64,000 nucleotides of DNA, taken from positions 1-64,000 of the forward strand of contig NZ_BAABDD010000018.1 of the NCBI RefSeq assembly GCF_039539445.1. The letters are read 5' to 3'. Source of the stretch: Salinactinospora qingdaonensis. GTDB lineage: Bacteria > Actinomycetota > Actinomycetes > Streptosporangiales > Streptosporangiaceae. Made by a program: the position numbers and the translations under genes. Position 1 is the stretch's first letter. Each line of letters opens with the position of its first letter. Positions 27,322 to 36,006 of this stretch are shown piece by piece. Under the pieces are notes generated by a model. That model was not told the origin of the DNA. It did not search any database and saw only the letters and a list, made by a program, of their open reading frames with translations.

Positions 27322-28572
27322 TTGCCGATATCGGATGGGTTCGCCCAGCGGCTGCTGCCCGTGCTCCAGGACATCGTCGCCAGTTACGGCACGCCGTTTC
27401 ACATCTACGACGCGCGCGGCATCCGTGCGACCTACCGCGCCATGATGGCGGCGTTCCGGGGCGAGCCCTTCCGGCAGTACTTCGCCGTCAAGGCGCTGCC
27501 CACCCCCGCCGTCCTGTCGCTGCTGTTGGAGGAGGGCAGCGGGCTCGACTGCGCCTCGGCGGTCGAGCTGGAGCTGGCCGACCGTGTCGGCGCGGCAGGC
27601 GAGAACGTGGTCTTCACCTCCAACAACACCGCGATGTCGGAGTACCGGCTCGCCCGTGCGACCGGCGCTCTCGTCACCTTCGACGACCGCTCGTTCTTCG
27701 ACCGGGTCGAGACCCTGCCGGAGACGGTCGCCTTCCGGGTCTCGCCGCACGGCCTGGCGGCGGGGTCGCACATCATGGGCGACGCCGAGCACACGAAATT
27801 CGGCGTACCCGTGCCGGAGCTCGTCGACGCCTACCGGGAGGCCTACCGCCGCGGAGCGAGACGCTTCGGCCTGCACGGCATGACGTGCGCCAACGAGCTG
27901 GACGTCGACCGGGCGAGCCGGGCGGCCACCGACGTCGTCGAGATGGCGGCGCATGTCGCCGACACGACGGGGCTAGACATGGACTACGTCAACGTGGGCG
28001 GCGGGTTGGGCATCCCCTACCGTCCCGATGACAAGCCGCTGGACTTCGGTGCCTACGCCGAGGCGATCCTGGCCAAGCGCCGGGAGTGCTTCCCGGATGC
28101 GCCGCCGCGCATCCTGATGGAGTGCGGGCGCTACGTCACCGGACCCCACGGCGTGCTGGTCAGCAGCGTCATCAACCGCAGCCACAAGGGCCGCGAGATC
28201 GTCGGGCTCGACGCCTCGATGTCGGCGCTCATGCGTCCCGGCCTCTACGGCGCCTACCACCACCTGAGCCTGCCCTTCGCGGCCGACCGCCCCGAGGTCG
28301 AGGTCGACGTGGTCGGCGCGCTCTGCGAAAACATGGACAAATTCGCGATCGACCGGACCCTGCCCGACCCCCGCGAGGGCGACATCGCGCTGCTGCACGA
28401 CACCGGCGCGCACGGGCACGCGATGGGCTTCACCTACAACGGACGGCTGCGGCCGGCCGAGTTACTCCTGACCTCCGACGGCGAGGTCGTGGAGATCCGG
28501 CGCGCCGAAAACTGCGACGACTACCTGGCGACGGTGCGATGGCAGCCGACGTCGGTGCTGAACGACGGCTGA
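27322..28572 (+). CDS. LysA-like PLP-dependent decarboxylase (TabA-like)
   Basis: 416 residues of the fold-III (alanine-racemase-like barrel) DAP/ornithine decarboxylase family. K57 in 'YFAVKALPTP' is the PLP lysine; 'VGGGLGIPY' binds phosphate; 'ECGRYVTGPHG' and C335 in 'LCENMDKFA' fill the active-site positions, with 'GFTYNGRLRPAELL' at the end. The 'CENMD' differs from the usual 'CESGD' of lysine-biosynthetic LysA, hinting at a changed substrate. TTG start at 27322 after GGGGGAGAG. It is next to dapD-like and aminotransferase genes but there are no dapE, dapF or other lysine genes, so it is a specialised paralogue resembling TabA of tabtoxin clusters. Confidence 0.86.
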   Translation: MPISDGFAQRLLPVLQDIVASYGTPFHIYDARGIRATYRAMMAAFRGEPFRQYFAVKALPTPAVLSLLLEEGSGLDCASAVELELADRVGAAGENVVFTSNNTAMSEYRLARATGALVTFDDRSFFDRVETLPETVAFRVSPHGLAAGSHIMGDAEHTKFGVPVPELVDAYREAYRRGARRFGLHGMTCANELDVDRASRAATDVVEMAAHVADTTGLDMDYVNVGGGLGIPYRPDDKPLDFGAYAEAILAKRRECFPDAPPRILMECGRYVTGPHGVLVSSVINRSHKGREIVGLDASMSALMRPGLYGAYHHLSLPFAADRPEVEVDVVGALCENMDKFAIDRTLPDPREGDIALLHDTGAHGHAMGFTYNGRLRPAELLLTSDGEVVEIRRAENCDDYLATVRWQPTSVLNDG

Positions 28573-28615
28573 GCCACCTCCTTCCCGACGAGCCACGACA
28601 ACCAAGGTGATGAGC

Positions 28616-29437
28616 ATGGAAATCAGGGCGCTGGTCGAAGACGCCTTCGAGCGGCGGGCCGAACTGACCGAGTCGGACCTTATGCGCCTGAGCCCGACCA
28701 TCGAGGTCGGGATGGCCGCGCTCGACCGTGGTGAGCTGCGTGCGGCCCATCCCACGGCGGGGGGTTGGGCCGTGGACACCTTCGTCAAGAAGCTGATCCT
28801 GCTGTCCTTTCGGACCCGCCCCAACGTGGTCGCCGAATCCGGCGCGGGCCGTCCCAAGAGCTTCGACCGGATACCGCTGAAGTTCGAGGGATGGTCGGCG
28901 GCCGACTTCCACAAGTCCGGCGTTCGGGTGGTGCCGGGCGCGGTGGTCCGGCAGGGGGCGCACGTGGCGCCGGGAGCCGTCCTGATGCCCTGCTTCGTCA
29001 ACACCGGTGCCTATGTGGGTGCCGGCACGATGATCGACACGTGGGCCACGGTCGGTTCCTGCGCCCAAGTCGGCGAGCGCTGCCACATCTCCGGAGGCGC
29101 GGGGTTGGGCGGGGTGCTCGAACCGATCGGCGACGACCCGGTGATCGTCGAGGACGAGGTGTTCGTCGGCGCCAGGAGCGAAATCGCCGAAGGGGTCCGG
29201 GTGCGGCGCGGAGCCGTCATCGGCATGGGGGTCTACCTCAGCCGTTCCACACCGATCGTCGACCGGGCCTCGGGAGAGGTCATCCGCGGGGAGGTGCCGG
29301 AGAACGCCGTGGTGACCGCCGGCGCGCGGGTCGACCCCCAGCGTCCGGAGATCTCGGTCTACGCCGCGGTGATCGTGAAGTACGCCGACGAGCGCACCCG
29401 GGGCAAGACCGCACTCAACGACATGGTGCGGGACTGA
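28616..29437 (+). CDS. DapD-like tetrahydrodipicolinate N-acyltransferase (TabB-like)
   Basis: 273 residues with the left-handed beta-helix of hexapeptide repeats. Signature stretches 'GAYVGAGTMIDTWATVGSCAQVGERCHISGG' and 'GLGGVLEPIGDDPVIVEDEVFVGARSEIAEGV' closely match the proteobacterial DapD type, whose length is also near 274. The DapD normally used by actinomycetes for lysine is a longer, distinct type. This argues for a horizontally acquired or dedicated paralogue equivalent to TabB. It acylates tetrahydrodipicolinate, the last intermediate shared with lysine. I prefer the ATG at 28616, with AAGG eight bases upstream; GTG 28607 and ATG 28610 are alternatives. Confidence 0.92.
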   Translation: MEIRALVEDAFERRAELTESDLMRLSPTIEVGMAALDRGELRAAHPTAGGWAVDTFVKKLILLSFRTRPNVVAESGAGRPKSFDRIPLKFEGWSAADFHKSGVRVVPGAVVRQGAHVAPGAVLMPCFVNTGAYVGAGTMIDTWATVGSCAQVGERCHISGGAGLGGVLEPIGDDPVIVEDEVFVGARSEIAEGVRVRRGAVIGMGVYLSRSTPIVDRASGEVIRGEVPENAVVTAGARVDPQRPEISVYAAVIVKYADERTRGKTALNDMVRD

Positions 29438-29442
29438 CGGCG

Positions 29443-30657
29443 ATGGACGAGACCCGCAGTGCCTTCACCCGGTTGCGTGGCCTGCTCGACGGCGTCGCCG
29501 CGCCTGAGGGGCGCGCCGCGATCGAGCTGCACTTGGGAGAGTCCCGGATGGCCCCGCCCGCTGTCGATGTCACGCCGCTGGCCGACGTCGACGGCTGGAC
29601 CCGCTACCCGCCCCTGGGCGGCACGGCCGAGTTGCGGGCCGCCTACAGCGGCTGGCTCCAGCGCCGCTTCACCGGGCGGCACAGCCCGCACGACCTGCCG
29701 ATCGCGACCGAGCCGACCCCGGGCGCCAAGCAGGCGCTGGCGGTGGCCATCGCGCTGGCCGCCCGCGAGCGCGACGCCGGCGCGCCCGCGGTGATCATGC
29801 CCAACCCGTTCTACCCCACCTACCGCACCGCCGCCGCGGCGGCCGGCGCGCGGCCGGTCTACTACACCCTCGACACCCCCGACGGCGTGGCGCCCATCGC
29901 GGCTGCGGTGGAAGCGGCGGGCGGCCGGGCCGCCGCGATCATCCTGTGCACGCCGGGCAACCCGCGCGGCGACATCCTCCCGGCCGCCGCCATGGGCAAG
30001 GTCGCCGAGATCGCCGCGGCGGCCGGCGCGCTCCTCATCGTCGATGAGGTCTACACCGACCTGGCGCTGCGGCGCACCCCGCCGGGGTACCTCTCCCTCG
30101 TGGCCGAGGAGCAGGGGGCTCCGGGGCGTTTCCTCGTCGTCCACTCGCTGTCGAAGCGTTCGGCGATGCCGGGGCTGCGCAGTGGATTCGTCGCCGGCGA
30201 CCCGGCCACCGTGGCCGCTTACGCCGCCTATAACCGCTCGTGCGGCGTATCGACGCCGCTGCCGGTCACCACCGTCGCCGCCCGACTGTGGGACGACGAC
30301 GACCACATCGAGGGACTCAGGGCCGCGTTGGCTCGGAACTGGCAGCTCGCGGACGCGACACTGGGCGGGGTTTACGGCTACCGCAGGGCCGAGGCCGGCT
30401 TCTTCCTGTGGCTACCGGTGGCCGACGACGAGGAGACCGCCGTCGGGTTGTGGCGCGACCAGGGGGTCCGCGTCATGCCCGGGCGTTACCTGGCTGCCGA
30501 AACCGACGACGGTACCAATCCGGGTGCCGGCCACGTGCGCGTCGCGCTGGTCCACGAAGCGACGACGATGCGCGAAGGGCTGACCCGGCTGCGGCACGCG
30601 CTGCTGTCTTCGTCCTCACTGCGTGGCCCGCCGCGCGAGCAGCGGGCCGGGCGGTGA
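29443..30657 (+). CDS. Class I/II aminotransferase, DapC-like (TabD-like)
   Basis: 404 residues. PLP lysine K238 lies in 'VVHSLSKRSAMPGLRSGFVAGD', the 'IVDEVYTDL' aspartate/tyrosine pair binds the cofactor, and 'ILCTPGNPRGDILP' is typical of fold-I aminotransferases. The SLSKRS-MPGLR-GF pattern is characteristic of succinyl-diaminopimelate aminotransferases. It starts six bases after the dapD-like stop. Together with the two upstream genes it forms a block acting on acylated 2-amino-6-oxopimelate-like intermediates. The C-terminus is Arg/Ser-rich and probably disordered. Confidence 0.9.
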   Translation: MDETRSAFTRLRGLLDGVAAPEGRAAIELHLGESRMAPPAVDVTPLADVDGWTRYPPLGGTAELRAAYSGWLQRRFTGRHSPHDLPIATEPTPGAKQALAVAIALAARERDAGAPAVIMPNPFYPTYRTAAAAAGARPVYYTLDTPDGVAPIAAAVEAAGGRAAAIILCTPGNPRGDILPAAAMGKVAEIAAAAGALLIVDEVYTDLALRRTPPGYLSLVAEEQGAPGRFLVVHSLSKRSAMPGLRSGFVAGDPATVAAYAAYNRSCGVSTPLPVTTVAARLWDDDDHIEGLRAALARNWQLADATLGGVYGYRRAEAGFFLWLPVADDEETAVGLWRDQGVRVMPGRYLAAETDDGTNPGAGHVRVALVHEATTMREGLTRLRHALLSSSSLRGPPREQRAGR

Positions 30658-30756
30658 GCCCGGTCGCCACGGCCGGTTCGACCGTGGCCCCTCCACCCAC
30701 CCCTCAAGGGAAGACGGACAGCGCCGTCCTCTTCAGAACGTGGCCAAGGATCACTG

Positions 30757-32352
30757 TTGTCCATCACCAGTTTGCACACCAAGTTGGCAGCGGCCCCGAA
30801 CAGCCGGCTGCGCTTCCTGGCTCTCGACGGGAGCCTGGTCACCAAGAGCTACGCCGACCTGCGCGCCGATGTAGTCGGGGTCATGTCGGAGCTGGCCGAC
30901 TGCGGCCTCGGGGCTGGGGATCTCGTGGGGGTGCTGGGGCCGAACTCCTATGAATGGGTCGTGGCCGACCTTGCCCTGCTCGGTCTGGAATGCGTGTCCG
31001 TGGCGCTGCCCGCCGAGGGACGGCCATCCGCGGCGCAACTGGCGGAGCTGGTCGCGACGTATCACCTCTCGGCGCTGCTGGTCACCGGAACGGGGCCCGC
31101 CGACGTCGAGTCGGCTTCAGCGGTGGCCCGCATCGGGGACCGGCCGCTGAAGCTCCACAAACGGCGGCACACGTGCGAGGAGTGCCCGTCGCTGCCCGCG
31201 GACGTGTTCTCCATCGCCTTCTCCTCGGGGACGTCGGGGAGCAGGAAGGGGCTGCTGCTGTCGAAGGCGGGGGTCGAGAACACGATCCGGGTGTCGGCAG
31301 CGGCATGGCAGGTCACCGAAGACGACGACATGTTGATCGTCATGCCGTTCTCGAACTTCCAGCAGCGCTACCTGACCTACCTGGCGATCTGGTTCGGCCT
31401 CGATGTCACCGTGGTGGCGCCCGAGCGCATGTTCCAAAAACTCAAGGTCCTCGAACCCACGATCATCCTCGGGCCGCCCTCCTTCTTCGAAGTGGTCTAC
31501 AACCGCGTGAGGGCAGCGGGCTGGCGCGACAAGCTCCCCTACTACGCGGCGGCGCTGCTGCACGCCGTGGCTCCGGGGCGGATCAGCCGGCGGGCGCGGG
31601 CAAGGCTGGGCAAGAAGTGGACGGGGATGTACGGCTCGCGCGTGCGGCTGATGTTCACCGGTTCCGCGCCGGTCCCGCCGGGGCTGGTGAAAGTGTTCCA
31701 CCGGCTGGGCGCACCGCTGTTCGAGGTCTACGGCACCACCGAGAGCGGGTGGATCGCGTTCAACCTGCCCGAGCGTTACCGGGTCGCGACCGCGGGCCGC
31801 CCGGTCGAGGGGATCGCGGTCGACATCGCCGAGGACGGCGAGATCGTGGTCGCCAGCCCGCACCACCAGGCGTTGGGCTACACCTTCGGTGCGGAGCAGG
31901 GCCAGGACTCGGTCTTTCTGCCCGGCGGCAAAGTGGCCACCGGCGACATCGGCCGTTTCGACCGCGCGGGTTTCCTACGCCTGGCGGGGCGCAAGAAGAA
32001 CGTCATCATCACGCGCAGCGGGGTGAAGATCAGCCCCGAGGAGCTGGAGCACGAGGTCACCACGGGGTGCCGGGTGACGCGGGCGATGGTCGCCCCCTCG
32101 GGGCCCGACGGGCTGCTGGCCTGCGTCGTCTGGCTCGACGACGCAGAATCCGAGGAGCGCAGGAGTGAAGTGGACTCCTACGTCAAGGAGCTGAACCGAC
32201 AGCGGGAGCCCTCGCACCGGATCTCGAAGGTCGTATTCAGGCCGGAGACGGAGCTGACCGTCGACGAGGGCCTGCTCACGAGAAATTTCAAGATTGACAG
32301 GGACGCGGTCACGCGAAAAATCTTCTCCACGAAAGACCGGGCGGACCGATGA
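30757..32352 (+). CDS. Acyl-/aminoacyl-AMP ligase (ANL superfamily)
   Basis: 531 residues. Core motif A3 is 'IAFSSGTSGSRKGLLLSKAG', A5 'FEVYGTTESGW', A7 'KVATGDIGRFDRAGFLRLAGRKKN' and the C-terminal A10 lysine sits in 'LLTRNFKIDRD'. The ATP-binding loop is complete. It overlaps the following carrier-protein gene by four bases, so it most likely adenylates a carboxylate and loads it on that carrier. The substrate cannot be read off. TTG start at 30757 with AAGGA upstream. Confidence 0.88.
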   Translation: MSITSLHTKLAAAPNSRLRFLALDGSLVTKSYADLRADVVGVMSELADCGLGAGDLVGVLGPNSYEWVVADLALLGLECVSVALPAEGRPSAAQLAELVATYHLSALLVTGTGPADVESASAVARIGDRPLKLHKRRHTCEECPSLPADVFSIAFSSGTSGSRKGLLLSKAGVENTIRVSAAAWQVTEDDDMLIVMPFSNFQQRYLTYLAIWFGLDVTVVAPERMFQKLKVLEPTIILGPPSFFEVVYNRVRAAGWRDKLPYYAAALLHAVAPGRISRRARARLGKKWTGMYGSRVRLMFTGSAPVPPGLVKVFHRLGAPLFEVYGTTESGWIAFNLPERYRVATAGRPVEGIAVDIAEDGEIVVASPHHQALGYTFGAEQGQDSVFLPGGKVATGDIGRFDRAGFLRLAGRKKNVIITRSGVKISPEELEHEVTTGCRVTRAMVAPSGPDGLLACVVWLDDAESEERRSEVDSYVKELNRQREPSHRISKVVFRPETELTVDEGLLTRNFKIDRDAVTRKIFSTKDRADR

Positions 32353-32600
32353 GCGAGCAAGCAGTCACCGACGAAGCGATCTGTCAGATCATCAAAGGCG
32401 TCATCTCGAAATCCGCGGCAAAAGGCGGCGTCACTCCCGAGATGAATCTACAGACGGACCTGGGGGTCGACTCGCTCGGCCTCATGAGCATCGCCTTCGT
32501 CCTGGAGGAGCAGGTGGGCGTCGATGCGTTCAGCCATGTGGACCAATTCATCAACGCCGAGTACGTCTCCGACATCATCAAGATCGTCCGAGAGAACTGA
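32349..32600 (+). CDS. Acyl carrier protein (first of three)
   Basis: 83 residues. The phosphopantetheine serine S42 lies in 'DLGVDSLGLMSIAFVLEEQ', with the classical DSL motif. Helix I is 'DEAICQIIKGVISKSAAKGG'. ATGA overlap with the ligase gene upstream indicates a dedicated ligase-carrier pair. Tethering a substrate here would suit the SyrB2-like enzyme encoded 1 kb downstream, since that family acts only on carrier-bound amino acids. Confidence 0.9.
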   Translation: MSEQAVTDEAICQIIKGVISKSAAKGGVTPEMNLQTDLGVDSLGLMSIAFVLEEQVGVDAFSHVDQFINAEYVSDIIKIVREN

Positions 32601-32621
32601 GCGGTTCGAAATGAGGCAGAC

Positions 32622-33560
32622 ATGACGAGGATCATCGACTTTCACTGCCATATCGCATCGGAGATGTGCTTTCCCGGCTCGTTTCAAAGCGGGGTCGTCG
32701 ACAACATGACGGTGGCGCTCCAGAGCAAAGGGATGCCGGTGACCAAGGACAAGGTCGCCAAGATGCACGCGGGCACGCTGCGGGACCCGCTGTGTGACCA
32801 CCTGGTCAAGGAGATGGACGACGCCGGGATCGACGAGGCGGTCCTGCTGGTCCCCGACTTCACCTACGCCCTGCGCGACAGCACGCACAGCATCGAAGAG
32901 CTGATCGAGCACCACAAGCTCGTCGTCGATCGCCACCCCGGCAGATTCAAGGTGTTCGTCGGCGTGGACCCCCGCTGGGGCGAGGCCGGTGTGTCGCTGT
33001 TCGAGAAGGCGATCGTCGACTACGGCTTCGACGGGATGAAGCTCTACCCCCCGTGCGGCTACCGGCTGTCCGACAAGCTGCTCTACCCCTACTACGAGAT
33101 CTGCTCGCAGTACTCGCTGCCGGTGCTGTCGCACATCGGCGCCACCTCGCCGGTGCTGGACTTCGAGCTGGCGCTACCGATCTATGTCGACAAACCGGCC
33201 CGGGACTTTCCCGGCGTCGACTTCGTGCTCGCGCACGGGAGCGTGCACTACCCCGACGAGTGCGCGATGTTGTGCAACAACCGCCCCAACGTCTACATCG
33301 ACGTCAGCGGCTACGAGGCGGTGGAGGTCGCGGGGTTGAACGCGCTGTTTCGCCGCGGGATCAACCACAAGATCCTTTTCGGGACGGATTGGCCGGTCTT
33401 CCGTCTCCAGGGACACCAGTCGGATTTCGTCAACAGACTGCTGGAGGAAGAGGCGTTTCCCGAGACCATGTCGGAGGCCGAGCGCGACCTGTTCTTCTTC
33501 AAAAACGCGAAACGCCTGCTGGAAAAGAAAACGTCGCCCTCCCCGTCGGCAGCGGGCTGA
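32622..33560 (+). CDS. Amidohydrolase-2 family metal-dependent hydrolase
   Basis: 312 residues. The TIM-barrel metal ligands are visible: 'IIDFHCHIA' at the N-terminus, 'VLSHIGAT' and 'FVLAHGSVHYPDE' histidines, and 'ILFGTDWPVF' carrying the catalytic aspartate near the end. This is the amidohydrolase-related/ACMSD-like branch, which includes decarboxylases and hydrolases. The substrate is unknown. It sits between the first carrier protein and the halogenase-like gene, so it probably acts in the same pathway. Confidence 0.87.
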   Translation: MTRIIDFHCHIASEMCFPGSFQSGVVDNMTVALQSKGMPVTKDKVAKMHAGTLRDPLCDHLVKEMDDAGIDEAVLLVPDFTYALRDSTHSIEELIEHHKLVVDRHPGRFKVFVGVDPRWGEAGVSLFEKAIVDYGFDGMKLYPPCGYRLSDKLLYPYYEICSQYSLPVLSHIGATSPVLDFELALPIYVDKPARDFPGVDFVLAHGSVHYPDECAMLCNNRPNVYIDVSGYEAVEVAGLNALFRRGINHKILFGTDWPVFRLQGHQSDFVNRLLEEEAFPETMSEAERDLFFFKNAKRLLEKKTSPSPSAAG

Positions 33561-33626
33561 CCGGGAGACAAGACGGCCGAACCGAACCACGTCGATCACA
33601 GTTTTTTACTCGTGAAAGGTGACCCA

Positions 33627-34541
33627 ATGACTGAGAAGAATTCGCTGGGACTAACGGAGGAGCAGGTCAATTTTTTCCAAGAGAACGGTTTCGTGGGACC
33701 GTTCGATCTGTATTCCGCCGACGAGGCGCCACTGCTGTGGAACCAGGCCATGATCGAGATGGTCATGTCGCAGAACAAGCCGCACGACTCCACGATCATC
33801 AACTACGACCGGCACCTGGACTGCAACACGCTTTCGGAGCACATCAGCCGCCCCGAGATCGTCCACAAACTGCGCAGCCTGATCGGCGACGACATCCTGT
33901 GCTGGAAGTCCAACATCTTCAAGAAGGAGCCGGGCGAGGCCGGTACGGGCTGGCACCAGGTCGAGGCGTTCGTGGTGGGCGAGACGACCACGTCGGCCAC
34001 CCCTTCGCTGCAATACACCGAGGAGAGCCGGTACCCCACCCAGGAGTTGACCGTCTGGACCGCTTTCTCGCCGGCGGACCGGGAGCACGGGTGTCTGCGC
34101 TTCATCCCGGGCAGCCACAAGAAGTGGTACTACGACGAGACCAAGCCCCTGGAACGCAACGTGGAGAGCAAGTCCCACGACTTCTTCGGCTACGACTACT
34201 CGGAGTTGAAACTCGACAAGGACTGGGACCCCGACAAGGAAGAGATCGTCGAGATGGTCATGCAGCCCGGCCAATTCGTGATCTTCCTGGCCAAGTGCAT
34301 CCACGGTTCGCTGCCCAACGTCAGCGACACCACCCGGCTGGGGTACGCCTCGCGCTACGTCTCCCCCTCGGTGAAGGTCTACGAGAACGTCGACAGTCTC
34401 ACCGAGTTCGGCGACACCATCAACCTCGACTATTTCGGGACCGTCCTCGTCTCCGGTGAGGACAAATACGGCTATAACCGCATCCACGAGCGCAACCTCA
34501 ACGGGTTCGAGTTCAAAAAGGTCGATCTCGACACTGACTGA
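33627..34541 (+). CDS. SyrB2-like Fe(II)/2-oxoglutarate enzyme (PhyH superfamily), HxV variant
   Basis: 304 residues that follow syringomycin halogenase SyrB2 nearly end to end: 'EENGFVGPFDLYS'-type start, 'NYDRHLD', 'SRPEIV', 'VWTAFSPADREHGCLRFIPGS', 'YDETK', 'FFGYDYSEL', 'ASRYVSPSVKVY'. The iron ligands are H110 and H226. The third position, Asp in hydroxylases and Ala/Gly in halogenases, is Val112 in 'GWHQVEAF'. Loss of the carboxylate supports a halogenase-type site, but valine is bulkier than the residue I know there. SyrB2 relatives chlorinate unactivated carbons of carrier-bound amino acids, and three carrier proteins are nearby. I start at the ATG at 33627 (GAAAGGTG upstream). Confidence 0.88.
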   Translation: MTEKNSLGLTEEQVNFFQENGFVGPFDLYSADEAPLLWNQAMIEMVMSQNKPHDSTIINYDRHLDCNTLSEHISRPEIVHKLRSLIGDDILCWKSNIFKKEPGEAGTGWHQVEAFVVGETTTSATPSLQYTEESRYPTQELTVWTAFSPADREHGCLRFIPGSHKKWYYDETKPLERNVESKSHDFFGYDYSELKLDKDWDPDKEEIVEMVMQPGQFVIFLAKCIHGSLPNVSDTTRLGYASRYVSPSVKVYENVDSLTEFGDTINLDYFGTVLVSGEDKYGYNRIHERNLNGFEFKKVDLDTD

Positions 34542-34606
34542 GCGCCCGCCACCGAACGCCGCCGCTTCCCCCACTGCCGATTCTCGCCTCTCAACTGGAG
34601 CCAACC

Positions 34607-34891
34607 GTGCCCGAGACCGACGAGTACCTGAGCAAGTTCTCCGACTTTCTGCGGACGCAGCAGATGACGAGCCACCTGACCCACGAGGAGGTAGTCCAGG
34701 CCCACACCCGGGAGGAACTGGGCATCAGCTCGCTGAACATGATCATGCTGCTCATGAACTACATCAAAGAGCACGCCAATGACAGCGTCTCACTCAAACC
34801 GGAGTGGGTCTCCCGGCTCAACGACCTCGAAGGCATCGTCTCCGTCCTCCGAGAGATCGACCAGCTCAGCCTCGAACAGGCGTCGACCTGA
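34607..34891 (+). CDS. Acyl carrier-like protein with Ser-Ser-Leu motif
   Basis: 94 residues. The region 'EELGISSLNMIMLLMNYIKE' aligns with the ACP helix-II motif. S42 would carry phosphopantetheine, but the preceding Asp is Ser41. Helices before and after fit a four-helix carrier. Such Asp-less carriers are known but uncommon. GTG start at 34607 with CTGGAG upstream. It lies directly after the SyrB2-like gene and before the KASIII-like gene, so it could be that halogenase's carrier. Confidence 0.75.
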   Translation: MPETDEYLSKFSDFLRTQQMTSHLTHEEVVQAHTREELGISSLNMIMLLMNYIKEHANDSVSLKPEWVSRLNDLEGIVSVLREIDQLSLEQAST

Positions 34892-34981
34892 CCGCCAGGC
34901 GCCAGCGGGCGTGTCGTCGCGGGGCCCAGCGCCCCGCGGTGCCCCCGGTCGTTGTCGTCCTCGGAAAAACTCGGAAGAAGC

Positions 34982-35908
34982 ATGAGCGCACCTTACGACA
35001 GCATCAGCCTCGGCCCCTTCGCCTGCGCTTTCGGCGACCTGGAGCGTAAGCCGGCCGACATCGCCGACTTCGACGCGCTGTGGCAAGCCCAGTCGGCCGA
35101 CGTGGAATTCGCGACCATGGGCTGTGGCAGCTTCCGCACGATGTCGGGCCCGGTGGAAACCTACGTCCTCGACTGCGTGCGGCGGCTGCTGGACGAGCAC
35201 GGGGCCCCCGCCGGCGCCATCGACCACGTCATCTTTGCCACCAGCGATGCCTGCCTGGAGTTCCTCGGCCGTGACTTCGCCGTGCGCATCCTGGAGGCGG
35301 CCGACCTAACCAACTGCGTGCCCACGGTCCTCTCCTTCCAGCAGTGCTGTAGCTCGTTGGCGGCCCTGCGCTACGCCTGTGACCTGTTCGCCGACGAGGA
35401 CGTGAGCGACGTCGTCGTCCTCACGCTGGACGTCACCCCGCGTGACGACGACCGGGTCAGGTCGTTCGCGCTGTTCAGCGACGCGGTGACGGGGTGCGTG
35501 GTGAGCAGAGGCGGCAGCGGCCCGCTGCGGCTGGTGTCCACCGCGGTCAACGTCGACCACGAGGGGCTGCTCGGCCGCGACTCGTTCCTGTCGCGACAGC
35601 AGGCGGCCCAAGGGGCTTTCACCAAGGTGTTCCGGGACAGCGGCGAGGAACTGGCAGGGGTCACGAAGGTCTTTCCGACCAACCTGTACCGGCCCGTGAC
35701 GCTGTTCAACGCCACGATCACCGGTGTCCACCGCGACCAACTGCACTTCGCCGAGCCCCTGGCCAGCTACGGCCACTGCGGCAACGGTGACTGGGTGATC
35801 AACCTGGTCGACTACCACACCACGGTCGGAATCCGTTCGGGGGAAACCTATCTGGCCCAGGCGTCGGCTCCGGGCTTCTTCGCGTGCGGGCTGCTCGTGG
35901 GAACCTGA
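34982..35908 (+). CDS. KASIII-like thiolase-fold protein without the usual His
   Basis: 308 residues with a ketosynthase-III fold. The active cysteine is C123 (or C122) in 'LSFQQCCSSLAALRYACDLF'. Where FabH has 'PHQAN', this protein has 'FPTNLYRP', so the catalytic histidine is a threonine. The terminal 'YGHCGNGDWVINLVDY' resembles the Asn-loop region. A Cys-only site argues against decarboxylative condensation and for acyl transfer between thioesters, as in CerJ/SyrC-like shuttling roles, or for an inactive partner. I chose the ATG at 34982 with GGAAG upstream; no family sequence lies further 5'. Confidence 0.76.
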   Translation: MSAPYDSISLGPFACAFGDLERKPADIADFDALWQAQSADVEFATMGCGSFRTMSGPVETYVLDCVRRLLDEHGAPAGAIDHVIFATSDACLEFLGRDFAVRILEAADLTNCVPTVLSFQQCCSSLAALRYACDLFADEDVSDVVVLTLDVTPRDDDRVRSFALFSDAVTGCVVSRGGSGPLRLVSTAVNVDHEGLLGRDSFLSRQQAAQGAFTKVFRDSGEELAGVTKVFPTNLYRPVTLFNATITGVHRDQLHFAEPLASYGHCGNGDWVINLVDYHTTVGIRSGETYLAQASAPGFFACGLLVGT

Positions 35909-36006
35909 CATCTCGACGAGGGCACCGGGGCCACGACTCAGGCGACCGTGACGGCCCGGCACCGGAGGCGGCGACCGTCGCACATCCACAACACCAGGGA
36001 GTACGA

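Noticed and set aside
28616..30657. dapD, lysA and aminotransferase genes as part of primary lysine biosynthesis
   Set aside because: No dapE, dapF, dapA or dapB nearby, non-actinobacterial DapD type, and location within a secondary-metabolite locus argue for specialised paralogues.
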